A stretch of DNA of 64,000 nucleotides from G942493375 sp942493375 (GTDB lineage Bacteria; Armatimonadota; UBA5829), in NCBI GenBank assembly GCA_942493375.1, contig OW818698.1, positions 5,084,001 to 5,148,000 of the forward strand. Direction: 5' to 3'. The translations under genes were made by a program, and so were the position numbers. Below the pieces are notes generated by a model. That model saw only the letters and a program-made list of their open reading frames with translations. It did no database searches and was not told where the DNA came from. Below, in pieces: positions 41,781 to 50,899 of this stretch (the stretch's first letter is position 1; each line of letters opens with the position of its first letter).

Positions 41781-42269
41781 TTATTCCAATCCATCAAATG
41801 CTGTTTTCAATTTTTCGTAGGTTCTTTGAAGGGCTTCCGGTATGACCTTTACGTCAGATAGAACAGCCATAAAATTAGTATCGCCTCTCCATCTGGGAAC
41901 TATATGTAAATGTAGATGGTCAGCGATTCCAGCTCCGGCTGCCGCGCCCAGGTTCATTCCAACATTGAACCCATCTGGTCTGCAGATCTCTTTCAATGCT
42001 TTACAGCACCGTGATGTCAGTTGCATTATCTCCAGATTCTCTTCATCGGTGAGTTCACAAATATCATGAATATGCCGATAGGGAGGAATCAATAGATGTC
42101 CATTGGAGTAGGGGAAAGCATTCATTATCACATATGAGTGCTTGCCTCTGATAAGGATGTGGTTATCGATATCATTATCCTGTTTAGGAAACTCACAAAA
42201 TATGCATCCCTCATCAGGATTATTGTTGACAATATATTCAAGGCGCCAGGGCGCCCAAAGTTGCTCCAT
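41781..42269 (-). CDS. HIT family nucleotide hydrolase/transferase
   Basis: The 162-residue protein has the histidine-triad motif HLHLHIVPRW and a CIFCEFPKQ zinc-type start, plus NAFPYSNGHLLIPPYRHIHD. It resembles FHIT/Ap4A-phosphorylase-like HIT proteins that cleave dinucleoside polyphosphates or nucleoside phosphoramidates. The ATG at 42269 with GGGAGG 10 bases upstream is chosen. First gene of a two-gene unit with the uracil-DNA glycosylase. Confidence 0.9.
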   Translation of the reverse strand: MEQLWAPWRLEYIVNNNPDEGCIFCEFPKQDNDIDNHILIRGKHSYVIMNAFPYSNGHLLIPPYRHIHDICELTDEENLEIMQLTSRCCKALKEICRPDGFNVGMNLGAAAGAGIADHLHLHIVPRWRGDTNFMAVLSDVKVIPEALQRTYEKLKTAFDGLE

Positions 42270-42435
42270 AGATAAGCTGCCTCCCATTTGGATTCACAGT
42301 ATAATCTACTACCAATGACGTATCAAGGTCAACTGCAGGCTCTTTGTCGTAATGGCCGGTGCATAGGTATTGGCATTAAGGAGCAATGGATAGTGGAGCT
42401 CATACTCTATTCTATTTATATTAGAGTTGTGGTGT

Positions 42436-42464
42436 TTGACAATATTAAAAGCAAATATTATAAT
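42436..42464 (+). promoter_or_regulatory. perfect-consensus sigma-70 promoter
   Basis: TTGACA (42436-42441) and TATAAT (42459-42464) are separated by exactly 17 bp. It is the strongest promoter in the window and points at the structured RNA region, not directly at a coding start. Confidence 0.9.
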
Positions 42465-42470
42465 TTACGA

Positions 42471-42706
42471 GTCACTAAGTTTTAGTGCAAATCTTACGGG
42501 AGGTATTGTATGTCGGCTATATCGAAAAGGGTGTTGTTCATAACCGTAGTTACACGCCTCGGAAAGAGATCTGCTGAATAAGTTTTTGTCTCTTAAGACA
42601 TAGCTTAGTGTGTGGGGTTACTCGGATAGCCGGGTTGATACCTTGCATTCACTATACACAGGATTACCTCAGCCGCGGGCGTTTACGCTATGCGGTTTTT
42701 TTGTTG
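42471..42706 (+). ncRNA. candidate structured RNA or leader upstream of rsgA
   Basis: Transcription from the consensus promoter would start near 42471. The region can form a first hairpin CACTAA/TTAGTG, a long-range stem with GGTAT (42512) / ATACC (42638) and CGGCTAT / ATAGCCG, and inner hairpins such as AAGAGA/TCTCTT. It closes with a G+C-rich stem (CCGC...GCG-TTTA-CGC...GCGG) and seven T. GAGGTA could alternatively pair with TACCTC (42666-42671), and CACTAAG with CTTAGTG (42604), so two exclusive folds exist. No known class (SRP, tmRNA, RNase P, common riboswitches) was recognised; 6S RNA is possible by size. Confidence 0.6.
42672..42704 (+). terminator. intrinsic terminator of the structured RNA
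   Basis: CCGC-GGGCG-TTTA-CGCTAT-GCGG stem followed by TTTTTTTG. It lies about 35 bases before the rsgA start, so it can also act as an attenuator. Confidence 0.75.
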
Positions 42707-42740
42707 TCTATTTGATATGTGTTTGGGCGTCAATCCCAAA

Positions 42741-44177
42741 ATGACAGACAATACATTGAGGTATTTTCCGTTGAAAGATAAAGATAAAGTAGCTAAAGTC
42801 CTGTTTGGTATGCGTAAGGACTCCGAACGTAGAGCACGCAAGCTTAGTACACGAGGAGAAAGAGACTACGTAGATACCATTCCAATATCCATAGATGAAC
42901 AGGTATCTGATACAGGGATTGTGGTTGCAACTACTCGTTCGGGTTGCAGCGTCCTGGATCATGACCAGGTTTATAATATTCCACTCGAATCCATCAGACC
43001 TGGAAAGGATGTTGTCGTAGGGGACAATGTCGTAATTCACAGAGTAGGGGACGGCACTGCGATCAAGAGTGTTCTACCGAGGTCGTCCTACCTGGGCCGC
43101 AAAGATCCTCGCGTTCCTGAGAGAGTCCGTATACTGGCAGCTAACATCGATATTGTGGTCGTTGTCGTTCCTGCAATAGCTACCGGTGTGCGTTCGCGTT
43201 TGGTGGACAGACTGCTTATCGCAGCGCAGTCAGGAGGAGCACAGGGGTTGGTCTGCGTGACAAAAGTAGACTTACTTGATAGTGAGTCAAGGACTGTTCT
43301 TGAAAGGTCTTTGGAGCCCTACCGACAGATAGGGATTGTCACTCTCCTCACCAGTGCTGTTACAGGAGAATCCGTAGCAGAGCTGCAGTATCACCTTCAG
43401 GGAAAACTGAGTGTGTTGGTGGGGCAAAGTGGAGTGGGGAAAAGTTCGATCCTCAACACTCTAAATCCTGTGTTTAGTATTCAGGTTGGTGATGTCCGGG
43501 AGATTGATGGGAAAGGCCGTCACACGACTACTGCTTCTAAAGCGTATAGGCTAGACCCGGATACGCTTGTCATTGACACTCCGGGGATCCGTCAGATCGG
43601 ACTGATTGGTATCGATCACAAGGATCTGAAGAGATATTTCCCTGAGTTCAAAGGCTATGACTTAGTATGCAGATATTCGGATTGTTCGCATACCCACGAA
43701 CCGGACTGCGGTGTTAAACTGGCAGTCAGAGACGGGCATGTGCCGATTCCACGATATGAGAGCTACAGAAAACTGGCTGCTGAACTTGGGGTGTTTACTG
43801 ATTCGAATCAACCGGGAGTGTCTATTACAGATCAATCTGCGGAGTCGAAAACCGGTTCGTTTCAATGTATCCACTGTGGAACAGAGGTGCCGATGGAGGC
43901 TCCCGGAACAGACCATCGGAATCATTGTCCACGCTGTCTGTGGAGCAAACATCTGGACCGGGTGCCCGGAGACAGGCTTGCATGTTGCGGGGCAAGTATG
44001 GAACCGGTGGCTGTGTGGGTGAGAAGCAGTGGTGAGTGGGCTATCATTCACCGGTGTAACCAGTGCGGGCATTTGAGTTCGAACCGGATTGCAGCAGATG
44101 ACAATGAAATGCTGCTGCTGTCATTGGCTGTAAGGCCGATCTCTAAGCCTCCATTTCCATTGGACACACTGGGATAG
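42741..44177 (+). CDS. rsgA: ribosome biogenesis GTPase RsgA fused to an RNHCP zinc domain
   Basis: RsgA is a circularly permuted GTPase that matures the 30S subunit. In this 478-residue protein residues about 40-110 are the OB domain, 110-290 the GTPase (TKVDLLD, G1 motif VGQSGVGKSSILN, DTPG) and 290-345 the zinc finger (CRYSDCSHTHEPDC). A C-terminal extension from about 373 (FQCIHCGTEVPMEAPG, RNHCPRCLWSKHLDRVPGDR, HRCNQCG, NRIAADDNE) matches the RNHCP domain. The start is uncertain: ATG 42690 lies in the terminator stem, and ATG 42741 has no clear ribosome site but follows a small hairpin TTTGGG/CCCAAA. Confidence 0.9.
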   Translation: MTDNTLRYFPLKDKDKVAKVLFGMRKDSERRARKLSTRGERDYVDTIPISIDEQVSDTGIVVATTRSGCSVLDHDQVYNIPLESIRPGKDVVVGDNVVIHRVGDGTAIKSVLPRSSYLGRKDPRVPERVRILAANIDIVVVVVPAIATGVRSRLVDRLLIAAQSGGAQGLVCVTKVDLLDSESRTVLERSLEPYRQIGIVTLLTSAVTGESVAELQYHLQGKLSVLVGQSGVGKSSILNTLNPVFSIQVGDVREIDGKGRHTTTASKAYRLDPDTLVIDTPGIRQIGLIGIDHKDLKRYFPEFKGYDLVCRYSDCSHTHEPDCGVKLAVRDGHVPIPRYESYRKLAAELGVFTDSNQPGVSITDQSAESKTGSFQCIHCGTEVPMEAPGTDHRNHCPRCLWSKHLDRVPGDRLACCGASMEPVAVWVRSSGEWAIIHRCNQCGHLSSNRIAADDNEMLLLSLAVRPISKPPFPLDTLG

Positions 44178-44208
44178 TACTATGGACATATTAGCAGCGA
44201 TACTGCTG

Positions 44209-44398
44209 CCCTTCGACTGCGCTCAGGGCGAACGGGGTGGCTGGTTGGTGACCGATTGTGTTTCGGGTGCAATTGCAAATTGCACCCGAGCAAATTGTGG
44301 TGCAGGCTTCCAGCCTGCGACCAGTGGATGGCAGGCTGGAAGCCCGCACCACAATTTGGCTGCAGTTCGCAGGCTGGAAGCCCGCACCACAATTTTGA
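44209..44398. repeat. composite dispersed-repeat block
   Basis: The block contains CCCTTCGACTGCGCTCAGGG, an 11-bp stem CGGGTGCAATT/AATTGCACCCG (44264-44288), and three copies of a 27-28-bp unit (44291-44318 inverted; 44331-44358 and 44369-44396 direct; core GGCTGGAAGCCCGCACCACA). It fills the space between rsgA and the convergent cupin gene. Confidence 0.8.
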
Positions 44399-45604
44399 TT
44401 ATCGAATGCTCAAGTCCGGGTTGTTTGGGCCGAAGTGTTTTAGCATTACAATCGGGTCGCAAGTGGATGGGTTTGTGATTGTAACGCCTGCTTTGGCTGC
44501 TTCTTCACTGACGAAGAACTCATCATTTGTAAGCTGGCCGAAACGTATAAGGGTGGGGGTCTCGATGTCCCACGCGCCCATTCTTCCTCTACCCTGCATC
44601 ATAATCATTCCGTAAGCAGCACTGTCGTGAATTGTGGCTGTGCGGCCGGGGAGAATAGTAAGTTCCTTGGCACTGAACGCTGTAGACCGATAGCATATCC
44701 AGTTTTCGATGTAGCCTTCAGCTTTCATCTCATCGATGTCTCTTACAGTCGCAGGTCTCATAAGATGTTTTGATGCAAAGTTGGGGTCAATGTTGATCTC
44801 CCAATCTACTATGCTGACGAGGTAGTCGAAATCTCCTACATGTTCTGGCGGAGTATCTTTCCAGAGCAGTTCCTCCGGGACTATCTGGTCACCTGTCAGA
44901 GACTGATACATTGCAAAGACATCGGAGGCTCTCTGAGGTTCATAGGTGCAGAGACTACCGGGGGCATGCAGGACTCCAGGAGGAACATCCCAACCGGTGC
45001 CGGGTTCCAGTCTATAAGCTCTGGATAGATTGGTTATTTTGTTGTCCCCTTTGGTAAATGCCATCAAGGCTTCTTTTAAGTCTTCCTTGGTAGTTCCCGG
45101 ATTCAAGCCGAAGAACGTGTATGGGAAATCAGCCCCGTAATTGTTGACCTGGGTGGGGAAGAAGTAAGCTTCGGGTTTGCCCATCTGCCCAACTCTGGCG
45201 GCGTGTTCGTCTTTATGGTGTATATGGTGCGGAAGAGCGCCTTTGTTGTCGAAGAACTTTGAATACATCGGCCACTTACCGTATTCGTCCCACAACCTGT
45301 CGCCGATTAACTTACCTTTGAGCTCCGATACAGCATCACGCAGCATAATCTGGCTGTCATCTGTGACGACAAAGCTGTGCCCCTCGTTTTTGCTGGTGAG
45401 TGGACCATTGTCTGCAGGAGTTGTGGACGAGAACCATCGCTCATCAATTCCACCCCGGACTCCTCCCAGTGCATAATAATCATCCGGGTGCAGTTTAATA
45501 CGCCTTCCTGGCACACAGAACGAACGGGGTACCCAGGTTGGTGCTAGTCTAAGTATACCCTTGCCCTGGTCAAGAGCCAATTGGGCTTTATTGTCAGTAT
45601 TCAC
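44399..45604 (-). CDS. cupin sugar isomerase-like protein (type I phosphomannose isomerase-like)
   Basis: The 401-residue protein has a cupin metal site LPHHIHHKDEHAARVGQMGK with PEAYFFP, a second half with GTGWDVPPGVLHAPGSLCTY and ILPGRTATIHDSAAYGMIMM. This is the pattern of class I phosphomannose isomerase or related cupin proteins of sugar metabolism, but the substrate cannot be told. GTG at 45604 is preferred (GAGG seven bases upstream) over GTG 45613. Neighbours are glycan enzymes. Confidence 0.7.
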   Translation of the reverse strand: MNTDNKAQLALDQGKGILRLAPTWVPRSFCVPGRRIKLHPDDYYALGGVRGGIDERWFSSTTPADNGPLTSKNEGHSFVVTDDSQIMLRDAVSELKGKLIGDRLWDEYGKWPMYSKFFDNKGALPHHIHHKDEHAARVGQMGKPEAYFFPTQVNNYGADFPYTFFGLNPGTTKEDLKEALMAFTKGDNKITNLSRAYRLEPGTGWDVPPGVLHAPGSLCTYEPQRASDVFAMYQSLTGDQIVPEELLWKDTPPEHVGDFDYLVSIVDWEINIDPNFASKHLMRPATVRDIDEMKAEGYIENWICYRSTAFSAKELTILPGRTATIHDSAAYGMIMMQGRGRMGAWDIETPTLIRFGQLTNDEFFVSEEAAKAGVTITNPSTCDPIVMLKHFGPNNPDLSIR

Positions 45605-45712
45605 TATTGTCACCTCTCAATTATTGAAACAGTCATTATATTTATAGATAGCATTTTGTGTAGTAATACCATTCTACAAATCAATATTGCATACCTGCAT
45701 GCGATTCTGATG

Positions 45713-47599
45713 CTATTTGATTTGATACCACATTACAAAGGAATTTGCTGGGAGTATGGCGGTTAGATTCCCTTTTTTACCGGCAGTGATTGGCACAGAT
45801 GGCCTGAGCATTTGTTTGTCCGAAGTAGGGACAGTAGCTTCGCTATATGTGAACTGCTGCCAGCGGGAGCCTGCGGGCAGACCTGTCAGTGTGGCATCTA
45901 CTTTCTGGTCTGCTCTATTTACAGATAGTAATGTCCACTTGCCATTGCCAGGTGCTCTGAATGCCACAGATACCACATTCGGAGCGTCGCTGGACAATGT
46001 ATTGACTGTGCTTCCGAGTTCGATATACTTCGTTAGCAGTGACCATGCATAGAAACCAGGTCTGGGGATCCAACCATCATCCAGGAATTTCCATAGTCCC
46101 CATTTCATTCGAGTCCCATAGTCCGTGTCCATCAGGCACCACATTGCCATTCCGGAGATTCCTGCATTGCATGAGGTAATGGCAGCATCAGCGAGGAACG
46201 TTCCGTAACGGTATTCTCCGTTGTGCGGAGTTGCCCAGGTATCCATTCCGTCACCCATACCGAACTCCATGATAAGGAAGCGCTTGCGTGGTGGGATCGA
46301 TTTTGATCCTGTGACCGCAGGCATGATATCAATTCTAGGTTTTACCCAGAACTTGAATTCCTGGCCCAGGTTGGAGTTGTAGTTGTGCGCATCGTAGTAG
46401 TCGATGACATCATTGAGTTGCTGCACAGCTTTGGGCAGAAGCCAGTTGCTGCTGGTTTCGTCCGGACCCATGATAGCTATATCTTTTCTGATATCAATAT
46501 CTTTCAGGGATTTATCCAGTGATCTGTATACTTCTGAATAACCGTCCCAGTCAAGGCTGTTTGGTTCATTGTAAAGTAATACATACTTAATGTTAGTAAA
46601 ACCGCAGTCATTCCGCAGATACTTCAATAGAGCTGCCCAGCTTTGGGCGAAAGCTAGTCTCATATCCGGACTGGGGATCTGCTTTACAGGTTTTGTCCAG
46701 GATGGTAGTTCATATCCCCATTCAGTCAGTGCAATATCTGATCCGACTTCTTTGTAGAATGCAATTGTAGATTTGAGATCCCGCATGCCTTCGCTGTCTT
46801 TAGTGTACTTGCCTCTTTCGGATTCCCAGCTCATCAATCCAAAAGACAGTCGGATTAGTTTTGGTCTCATATCCATAATGCGTTTTCGGACAAGCTCTTT
46901 GTCTGCTTGTGTTAGTCCCTGGCGGATTACTCTGTCAGTCTCCAGGAACAGGTCTCCCTGAGCACCGAATCCTTGCCAGTTGTCTGTGATGATGTTACTG
47001 GGTTTCAATGTGAGTGTCACTCGGGTGCTGTCTGGTACCGGAGCACCACCGACACGCAATATCTCTGCATCGTCGTACCACGCGGTTCCATGGGAGTTCA
47101 TCACGCAGACTAATCTCATTGATGTTGCATCTGCGGGCACAATCGCTGTAGTTTCCAGCTTGCTCCATACTCCCGCGGGGATATTATGTCCACCTTGATC
47201 GTTTGGTATTGCTGTGTGGGATATGCCGACACGTTTGTCTCCATTCATGAATTCCAAAGCGCCATAAGGACCGCTACCATCGGTCACAGAATCACATCTC
47301 ATCCAGAATGCGGCTGATATAGTCTCTCCCGGAGTCGCTTCCACTTCGAATGAGAGGGATTGGTATTCGAGTTTGGTGCCGTCTGGGACTATTATTTTCC
47401 CTGATGCATTTCCACTGCGCTTGATTTGGGTGTCGGTAGTGAAAATAGCCTCGGTTTTTGTTTTCCAGCCGATCAAATCCTGCTCGAAACCCGGGTTGGA
47501 TATTAGATTGTTTGGCTTGGATTCGACTGGGATGCTGAATGCCAGAACAATAGTCGTTAATAGAAGCACTAATATATGCTGAGATCGATGTATACGCAT
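45713..47599 (-). CDS. exported glycoside hydrolase with N-terminal carbohydrate-binding domain
   Basis: The 628-residue protein has a signal peptide (HILVLLLTTIVLAFSIPVES), a beta-sandwich carbohydrate-binding module at about residues 25-185 (NNLISNPGFEQDLIGWKT, WYDDAEILRVGG), a TIM-barrel catalytic domain (about 200-530) with acid/base Glu in VLLYNEPNSLDWDGY and a probable nucleophile in RFLIMEFGMGDGMDTW, and a C-terminal beta domain. It belongs to clan A (GH5/GH39/GH30-like); the exact family cannot be told by eye. CGAGGAG precedes the ATG at 47599. Divergent from cdsA. Confidence 0.8.
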   Translation of the reverse strand: MRIHRSQHILVLLLTTIVLAFSIPVESKPNNLISNPGFEQDLIGWKTKTEAIFTTDTQIKRSGNASGKIIVPDGTKLEYQSLSFEVEATPGETISAAFWMRCDSVTDGSGPYGALEFMNGDKRVGISHTAIPNDQGGHNIPAGVWSKLETTAIVPADATSMRLVCVMNSHGTAWYDDAEILRVGGAPVPDSTRVTLTLKPSNIITDNWQGFGAQGDLFLETDRVIRQGLTQADKELVRKRIMDMRPKLIRLSFGLMSWESERGKYTKDSEGMRDLKSTIAFYKEVGSDIALTEWGYELPSWTKPVKQIPSPDMRLAFAQSWAALLKYLRNDCGFTNIKYVLLYNEPNSLDWDGYSEVYRSLDKSLKDIDIRKDIAIMGPDETSSNWLLPKAVQQLNDVIDYYDAHNYNSNLGQEFKFWVKPRIDIMPAVTGSKSIPPRKRFLIMEFGMGDGMDTWATPHNGEYRYGTFLADAAITSCNAGISGMAMWCLMDTDYGTRMKWGLWKFLDDGWIPRPGFYAWSLLTKYIELGSTVNTLSSDAPNVVSVAFRAPGNGKWTLLSVNRADQKVDATLTGLPAGSRWQQFTYSEATVPTSDKQMLRPSVPITAGKKGNLTAILPANSFVMWYQIK

Positions 47600-47751
47600 G
47601 TCGAACTCCTCGATGTAAGTCTGGGGTGTTATTAGTGACATTATGTGCCATTACCCCCGGTATGTAAAGACATGTGAGATATGATTGGTTTATTAAGGTT
47701 TGTTGGGGGTATACTGGGAGGCATAAAATAGTTGGTTGCTGGAGGTGTGGA

Positions 47752-48588
47752 ATGGCTCAGCGGTTTATCAGTGGCGTGGTGGGGTTGCCGTTACTGGTGT
47801 TAGTTGTGTTTGCTGGTAATGGACTTCCGTTTGCTATAACTATTGTGTTGCTTTCAATACTGGGTTTGATTGAGTTCTACCGGGGAGTCAAAATGACCGG
47901 AGCAAATCCGCAGGAGTGGGTGGGTTATGTGTTCGTCGGTGTATTCGTGTTTCTGGCGACTAATCACTATCACTCCAAAGGTTTTGCAACCACTGGTATT
48001 ATGACACTACTTGTGTTGATAACTATGACGATAGAGTTAGCGCGAACAAACCGAGATCCTATCCGAGATATCGGGAGCACATTCCTCGGAGTAGTATACC
48101 CGGTCTGGCTATTCAGTTATCTTGCAGCATTACGATACCTGCCCGGTGATGTAAAATTGCACTGGTTACCATGGAACATCCCTCTAGGTGCATATTTGGT
48201 ATTCTTTGTCGTGTTTTCTGCATGGTCATCAGATACAACTGCTTATTTGATCGGGCGCAAATGGGGTAAGAACAAACTGGCACCCTCTTTGAGTCCCGGC
48301 AAGAGCTGGGAAGGTGGAATTGCAGGTATCGTTGCTTGTTGCATCGTATCTGGCTTGTTTTCCTGGGGACTGCATATTGACTGGATGCTTATACCGATAA
48401 TTGGCGTGGGGATTGCTATCAGCAGCCTGTTTGGTGATCTTGCGAAGTCTTCTATTAAGCGCAGTATCGGGATCAAGGACTTTGGCACTATATTACCTGG
48501 TCACGGTGGTGTATTGGACCGATTTGATGGCCTGCTGTTTGCCGGACCGCTGTTCTATTATTTTTGCACGATGGTTCTGCAATATTGA
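47752..48588 (+). CDS. cdsA: phosphatidate cytidylyltransferase
   Basis: CdsA makes CDP-diacylglycerol from phosphatidic acid and CTP, feeding all phospholipids. The 278-residue integral membrane protein has about eight hydrophobic helices and the family signature near the C-terminus: SDTTAYLIGRKWGKNKLAPS, SPGKSWEGG, FGDLAKSSIKRSIGIKDFG, LPGHGGVLDRFDGLLF. The ATG at 47752 is preceded by GGAGGTGTGGA; the longer frame from 47674 has no ribosome site. Confidence 0.94.
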   Translation: MAQRFISGVVGLPLLVLVVFAGNGLPFAITIVLLSILGLIEFYRGVKMTGANPQEWVGYVFVGVFVFLATNHYHSKGFATTGIMTLLVLITMTIELARTNRDPIRDIGSTFLGVVYPVWLFSYLAALRYLPGDVKLHWLPWNIPLGAYLVFFVVFSAWSSDTTAYLIGRKWGKNKLAPSLSPGKSWEGGIAGIVACCIVSGLFSWGLHIDWMLIPIIGVGIAISSLFGDLAKSSIKRSIGIKDFGTILPGHGGVLDRFDGLLFAGPLFYYFCTMVLQY

Positions 48589-48667
48589 TTATTTAATCAG
48601 AACATAAGACTATGTATGAATCGTCCTATTATAGTAGAGCGAAATATGTATGTGCAGGTGGACTATT

Positions 48668-49585
48668 ATGTTGAAGTATAAAATGATGCTGTTTGTTTTG
48701 ATATCCCTGATTATTCCTACAGCTGCCTCAGCGTTTGGGGCAGATGACACAAATATGCCTGTTAACCGTGTTGCTGTGATGAACCTTAAGGTGTCGGGTG
48801 AAGGCAGTGAGCAGGTCAGGGAGTGGTTGCCTGCAATTATTGAGGATAATCTCCTGAAGAGGGGATGGACGCTGGTAGTTCGTGGCGAACGTATGCAGCA
48901 CATTCAAGATGAGCGAAACCTCCCCGGTGTTGATCCGGATACTAAATCCGAAGGAAATACTCTGGTTGGTGCTACTGCTTTTTTAGAGCTTACAGCACGG
49001 GTTCAGATGACTGGTGTACAGGGAGCGTTGGGTTTTGGCAATGTTACTATTGGTGACTATGTAAAGGCATCTGTGGATTTAAATGGTCAGATAGTCGATG
49101 TACGAACCGGATTGCTGAAGTCTTCCGTTAAAGTGGGCGGAAGCGCTGGCGGGTTAAAAACTATCGCCATAGCTCAACTCAACCGTAACTGGGATATATC
49201 TGGCGGTGGAATAAACCTGCCTGGAATACGTGAGACACTGGTCGGTAAAGCTGCTGATAAGGCTGCTGACAGGCTGGTAGCGAAACTGGATGCACTTTAT
49301 GCTGCAGATTTTCCATCAAAAAGTAAAAAGCTAAAATCATCAACACCTTCAAAGATCCAGGTAGATAAGGTTTCGGATGCAACAATTTTTGTCGAGTTGC
49401 CTAATCCAGAATCGGTAAAGGTTGGAGATTTATATGGGGTATATCGAGACAATAAACTGGTTGCTGAGCTTGTAATTATCGGTGTTGTAGATAAAAGAGC
49501 AGAAGCCAGGATTACTTCTCAAACCTCTTCAATTCGTCCTACAGACAAAGCCAGGAAGATGCCAATAACCATTTCGGCTGAATGA
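48668..49585 (+). CDS. exported CsgG-like protein
   Basis: The 305-residue protein has a signal peptide (MLFVLISLIIPTAASA), the CsgG-type domain (VNRVAVMNLKVSGEGSEQVR, LPAIIEDNLLKRGWTLVVRG, GATAFLELTARVQMTGVQ, ASVDLNGQIVDVRTG) and a C-terminal beta domain (VFVELPNPESVKVGDLYG-like) of the FlgT C-terminal kind. CsgG-like proteins act in outer-membrane secretion or as periplasmic lipoproteins; no lipobox is seen here. ATG at 48668 with AGGTGG upstream. Transcribed alone. Confidence 0.65.
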   Translation: MLKYKMMLFVLISLIIPTAASAFGADDTNMPVNRVAVMNLKVSGEGSEQVREWLPAIIEDNLLKRGWTLVVRGERMQHIQDERNLPGVDPDTKSEGNTLVGATAFLELTARVQMTGVQGALGFGNVTIGDYVKASVDLNGQIVDVRTGLLKSSVKVGGSAGGLKTIAIAQLNRNWDISGGGINLPGIRETLVGKAADKAADRLVAKLDALYAADFPSKSKKLKSSTPSKIQVDKVSDATIFVELPNPESVKVGDLYGVYRDNKLVAELVIIGVVDKRAEARITSQTSSIRPTDKARKMPITISAE

Positions 49586-49739
49586 TGTAAAGTTATTCAT
49601 TGACATAGAGTGAATGGTTTTCATGATTGAGGATGAATTTGTCATACATCATGTTGACATGTCGTGTTTTTGATGGTAACCTGCGTAATGGGGATATATG
49701 TTGTAGGCCTCATATTTCCCGTGCAAAGCAGGTAAGTGA

Positions 49740-50549
49740 ATGTCTGACGCATCACAACACCAGTCCGACCGAGAGTTCGATCCTGTTCACAGCGATCTGC
49801 GAGAGTTTTCGCGTGAAGAACTCGCTGTTATGAATCGTGTTCTCACGTCAATACTCCGCGTTCATGATTTCGGGGAACTGTTGGTGGACATCAGCGATGC
49901 TCTCAATACAGTAACGAGTGTTATAAGTTGCGCCGTATATGGAATATCCGAGGTTAGTAACGGATATTTGCTGCTGACCGGGACCGGACCTTATACTAAA
50001 TATCTGCCAGGAATAATCCCCTCTGACTCTGATCTATATTCTGCTATTAGTGGGCAAATATGTGTGGATGCAAAGGCAGAATCATTCGGACAGTTGAGTC
50101 TGTTTGACGATCAGCCGGTTATCTCCTACTGCCCAATAATGGAAGAATCCAGCACTGCTGGAGCATTAGCTATTATACATGATGGCAATACCGGGGGAAT
50201 TGTAAGAGCAGTACTCTCACAATCCGCAGCGGCTCTCGGTCTATTATGTACGGCTGACAGGTTTGCTGATTCACTGTCGATAAAGATGGAAAAACCGGAC
50301 ATAACATTACCTGCAGCTCCTGATGTAGCAACGGCATCATTAACAACTCGCGAACGGGAAGTTCTGTCACTTATGGCAACAGGGTTGAGTAACAAAGAAA
50401 TCGCACTTAAGCTCTTCATATCTCCTGCTACTTGTAAACACCACGTAGAAAACATACTTGCAAAATTGAACGTCCGTAACCGCGCAGCTGCAGTCGCACG
50501 CCACCTTGCACTCATAACCCCACAATCCGATAGCTCCATACGCAACTGA
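49740..50549 (+). CDS. LuxR-family regulator with GAF-like sensor domain
   Basis: The 269-residue protein has an N-terminal alpha/beta sensor domain (about residues 30-185; LTSILRVHDFGELLVDISDA, ISGQICVDAKAESFG) that looks like GAF, and a C-terminal LuxR/GerE helix-turn-helix (about 200-260; LTTREREVLSLMATGLSNKE, LFISPATCKHHVENILAKLN, RNRAAAVARHL). It should bind DNA in response to a ligand or signal that cannot be inferred. It is not next to a histidine kinase. The hairpin at 50659-50682 may end its transcript. Confidence 0.88.
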   Translation: MSDASQHQSDREFDPVHSDLREFSREELAVMNRVLTSILRVHDFGELLVDISDALNTVTSVISCAVYGISEVSNGYLLLTGTGPYTKYLPGIIPSDSDLYSAISGQICVDAKAESFGQLSLFDDQPVISYCPIMEESSTAGALAIIHDGNTGGIVRAVLSQSAAALGLLCTADRFADSLSIKMEKPDITLPAAPDVATASLTTREREVLSLMATGLSNKEIALKLFISPATCKHHVENILAKLNVRNRAAAVARHLALITPQSDSSIRN

Positions 50550-50658
50550 CCTGCAAAGGTGTAAATGTAGGTTCATCTACTTGTTTGGCTTCAAATCAAT
50601 TTTGCAGTGTTCATCTCTCATTGATCGGTCATATCTTCCAATACTAGATTGCAATAGG

Positions 50659-50682
50659 CATATAGGCCAAATGGCCTATATG
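50659..50682 (+). terminator. hairpin after the LuxR-family gene
   Basis: A perfect 10-bp stem CATATAGGCC/GGCCTATATG with loop AAAT, about 110 bases after the stop; followed by TAAAATAG, no T-run. Confidence 0.5.
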
Positions 50683-50867
50683 TAAAATAGGGCAAAAGGT
50701 CCATTCCATGTTTGATTTGATGCAGGTATTATATCTTTAGTAAATCCTGATTAGGTTTGTGAAGATTGGTTGGGGATAATCAATAAGTATCCTGTTATAA
50801 ATATGCCGACTATCGCAGTCCAGACGGATATACTAATTGGTGGAATACTCGCCAGTAGTCTACCAAT

Positions 50868-50899
50868 CCCGCTTTATTCAAGAAACGTGAATAATGCGT
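50868..50899 (+). repeat. internally deleted element remnant
   Basis: Only the ends remain: CCCGCTTTATTCA and GTGAATAATGCG(TA), like the 31-bp remnant after coaD. Confidence 0.6.

Noticed and set aside
42471..42706. tmRNA, SRP RNA or RNase P identity for the structured RNA
   Set aside because: The hallmark motifs (for example GGTCAGGTCCGGAAGGAAGC for SRP RNA, a tRNA-like end for tmRNA) are absent and the length does not suit RNase P.
42690..42740. ATG at 42690 as the rsgA start
   Set aside because: It lies inside the terminator stem and the extra residues (MRFFCCLFDMCL) do not look like an RsgA N-terminus.
50770..50870. Minus-strand frame reading SVWTAIVGIFITGYLLIIPN
   Set aside because: No start codon; resemblance to the collagen-like protein's membrane anchor is short and could be chance.
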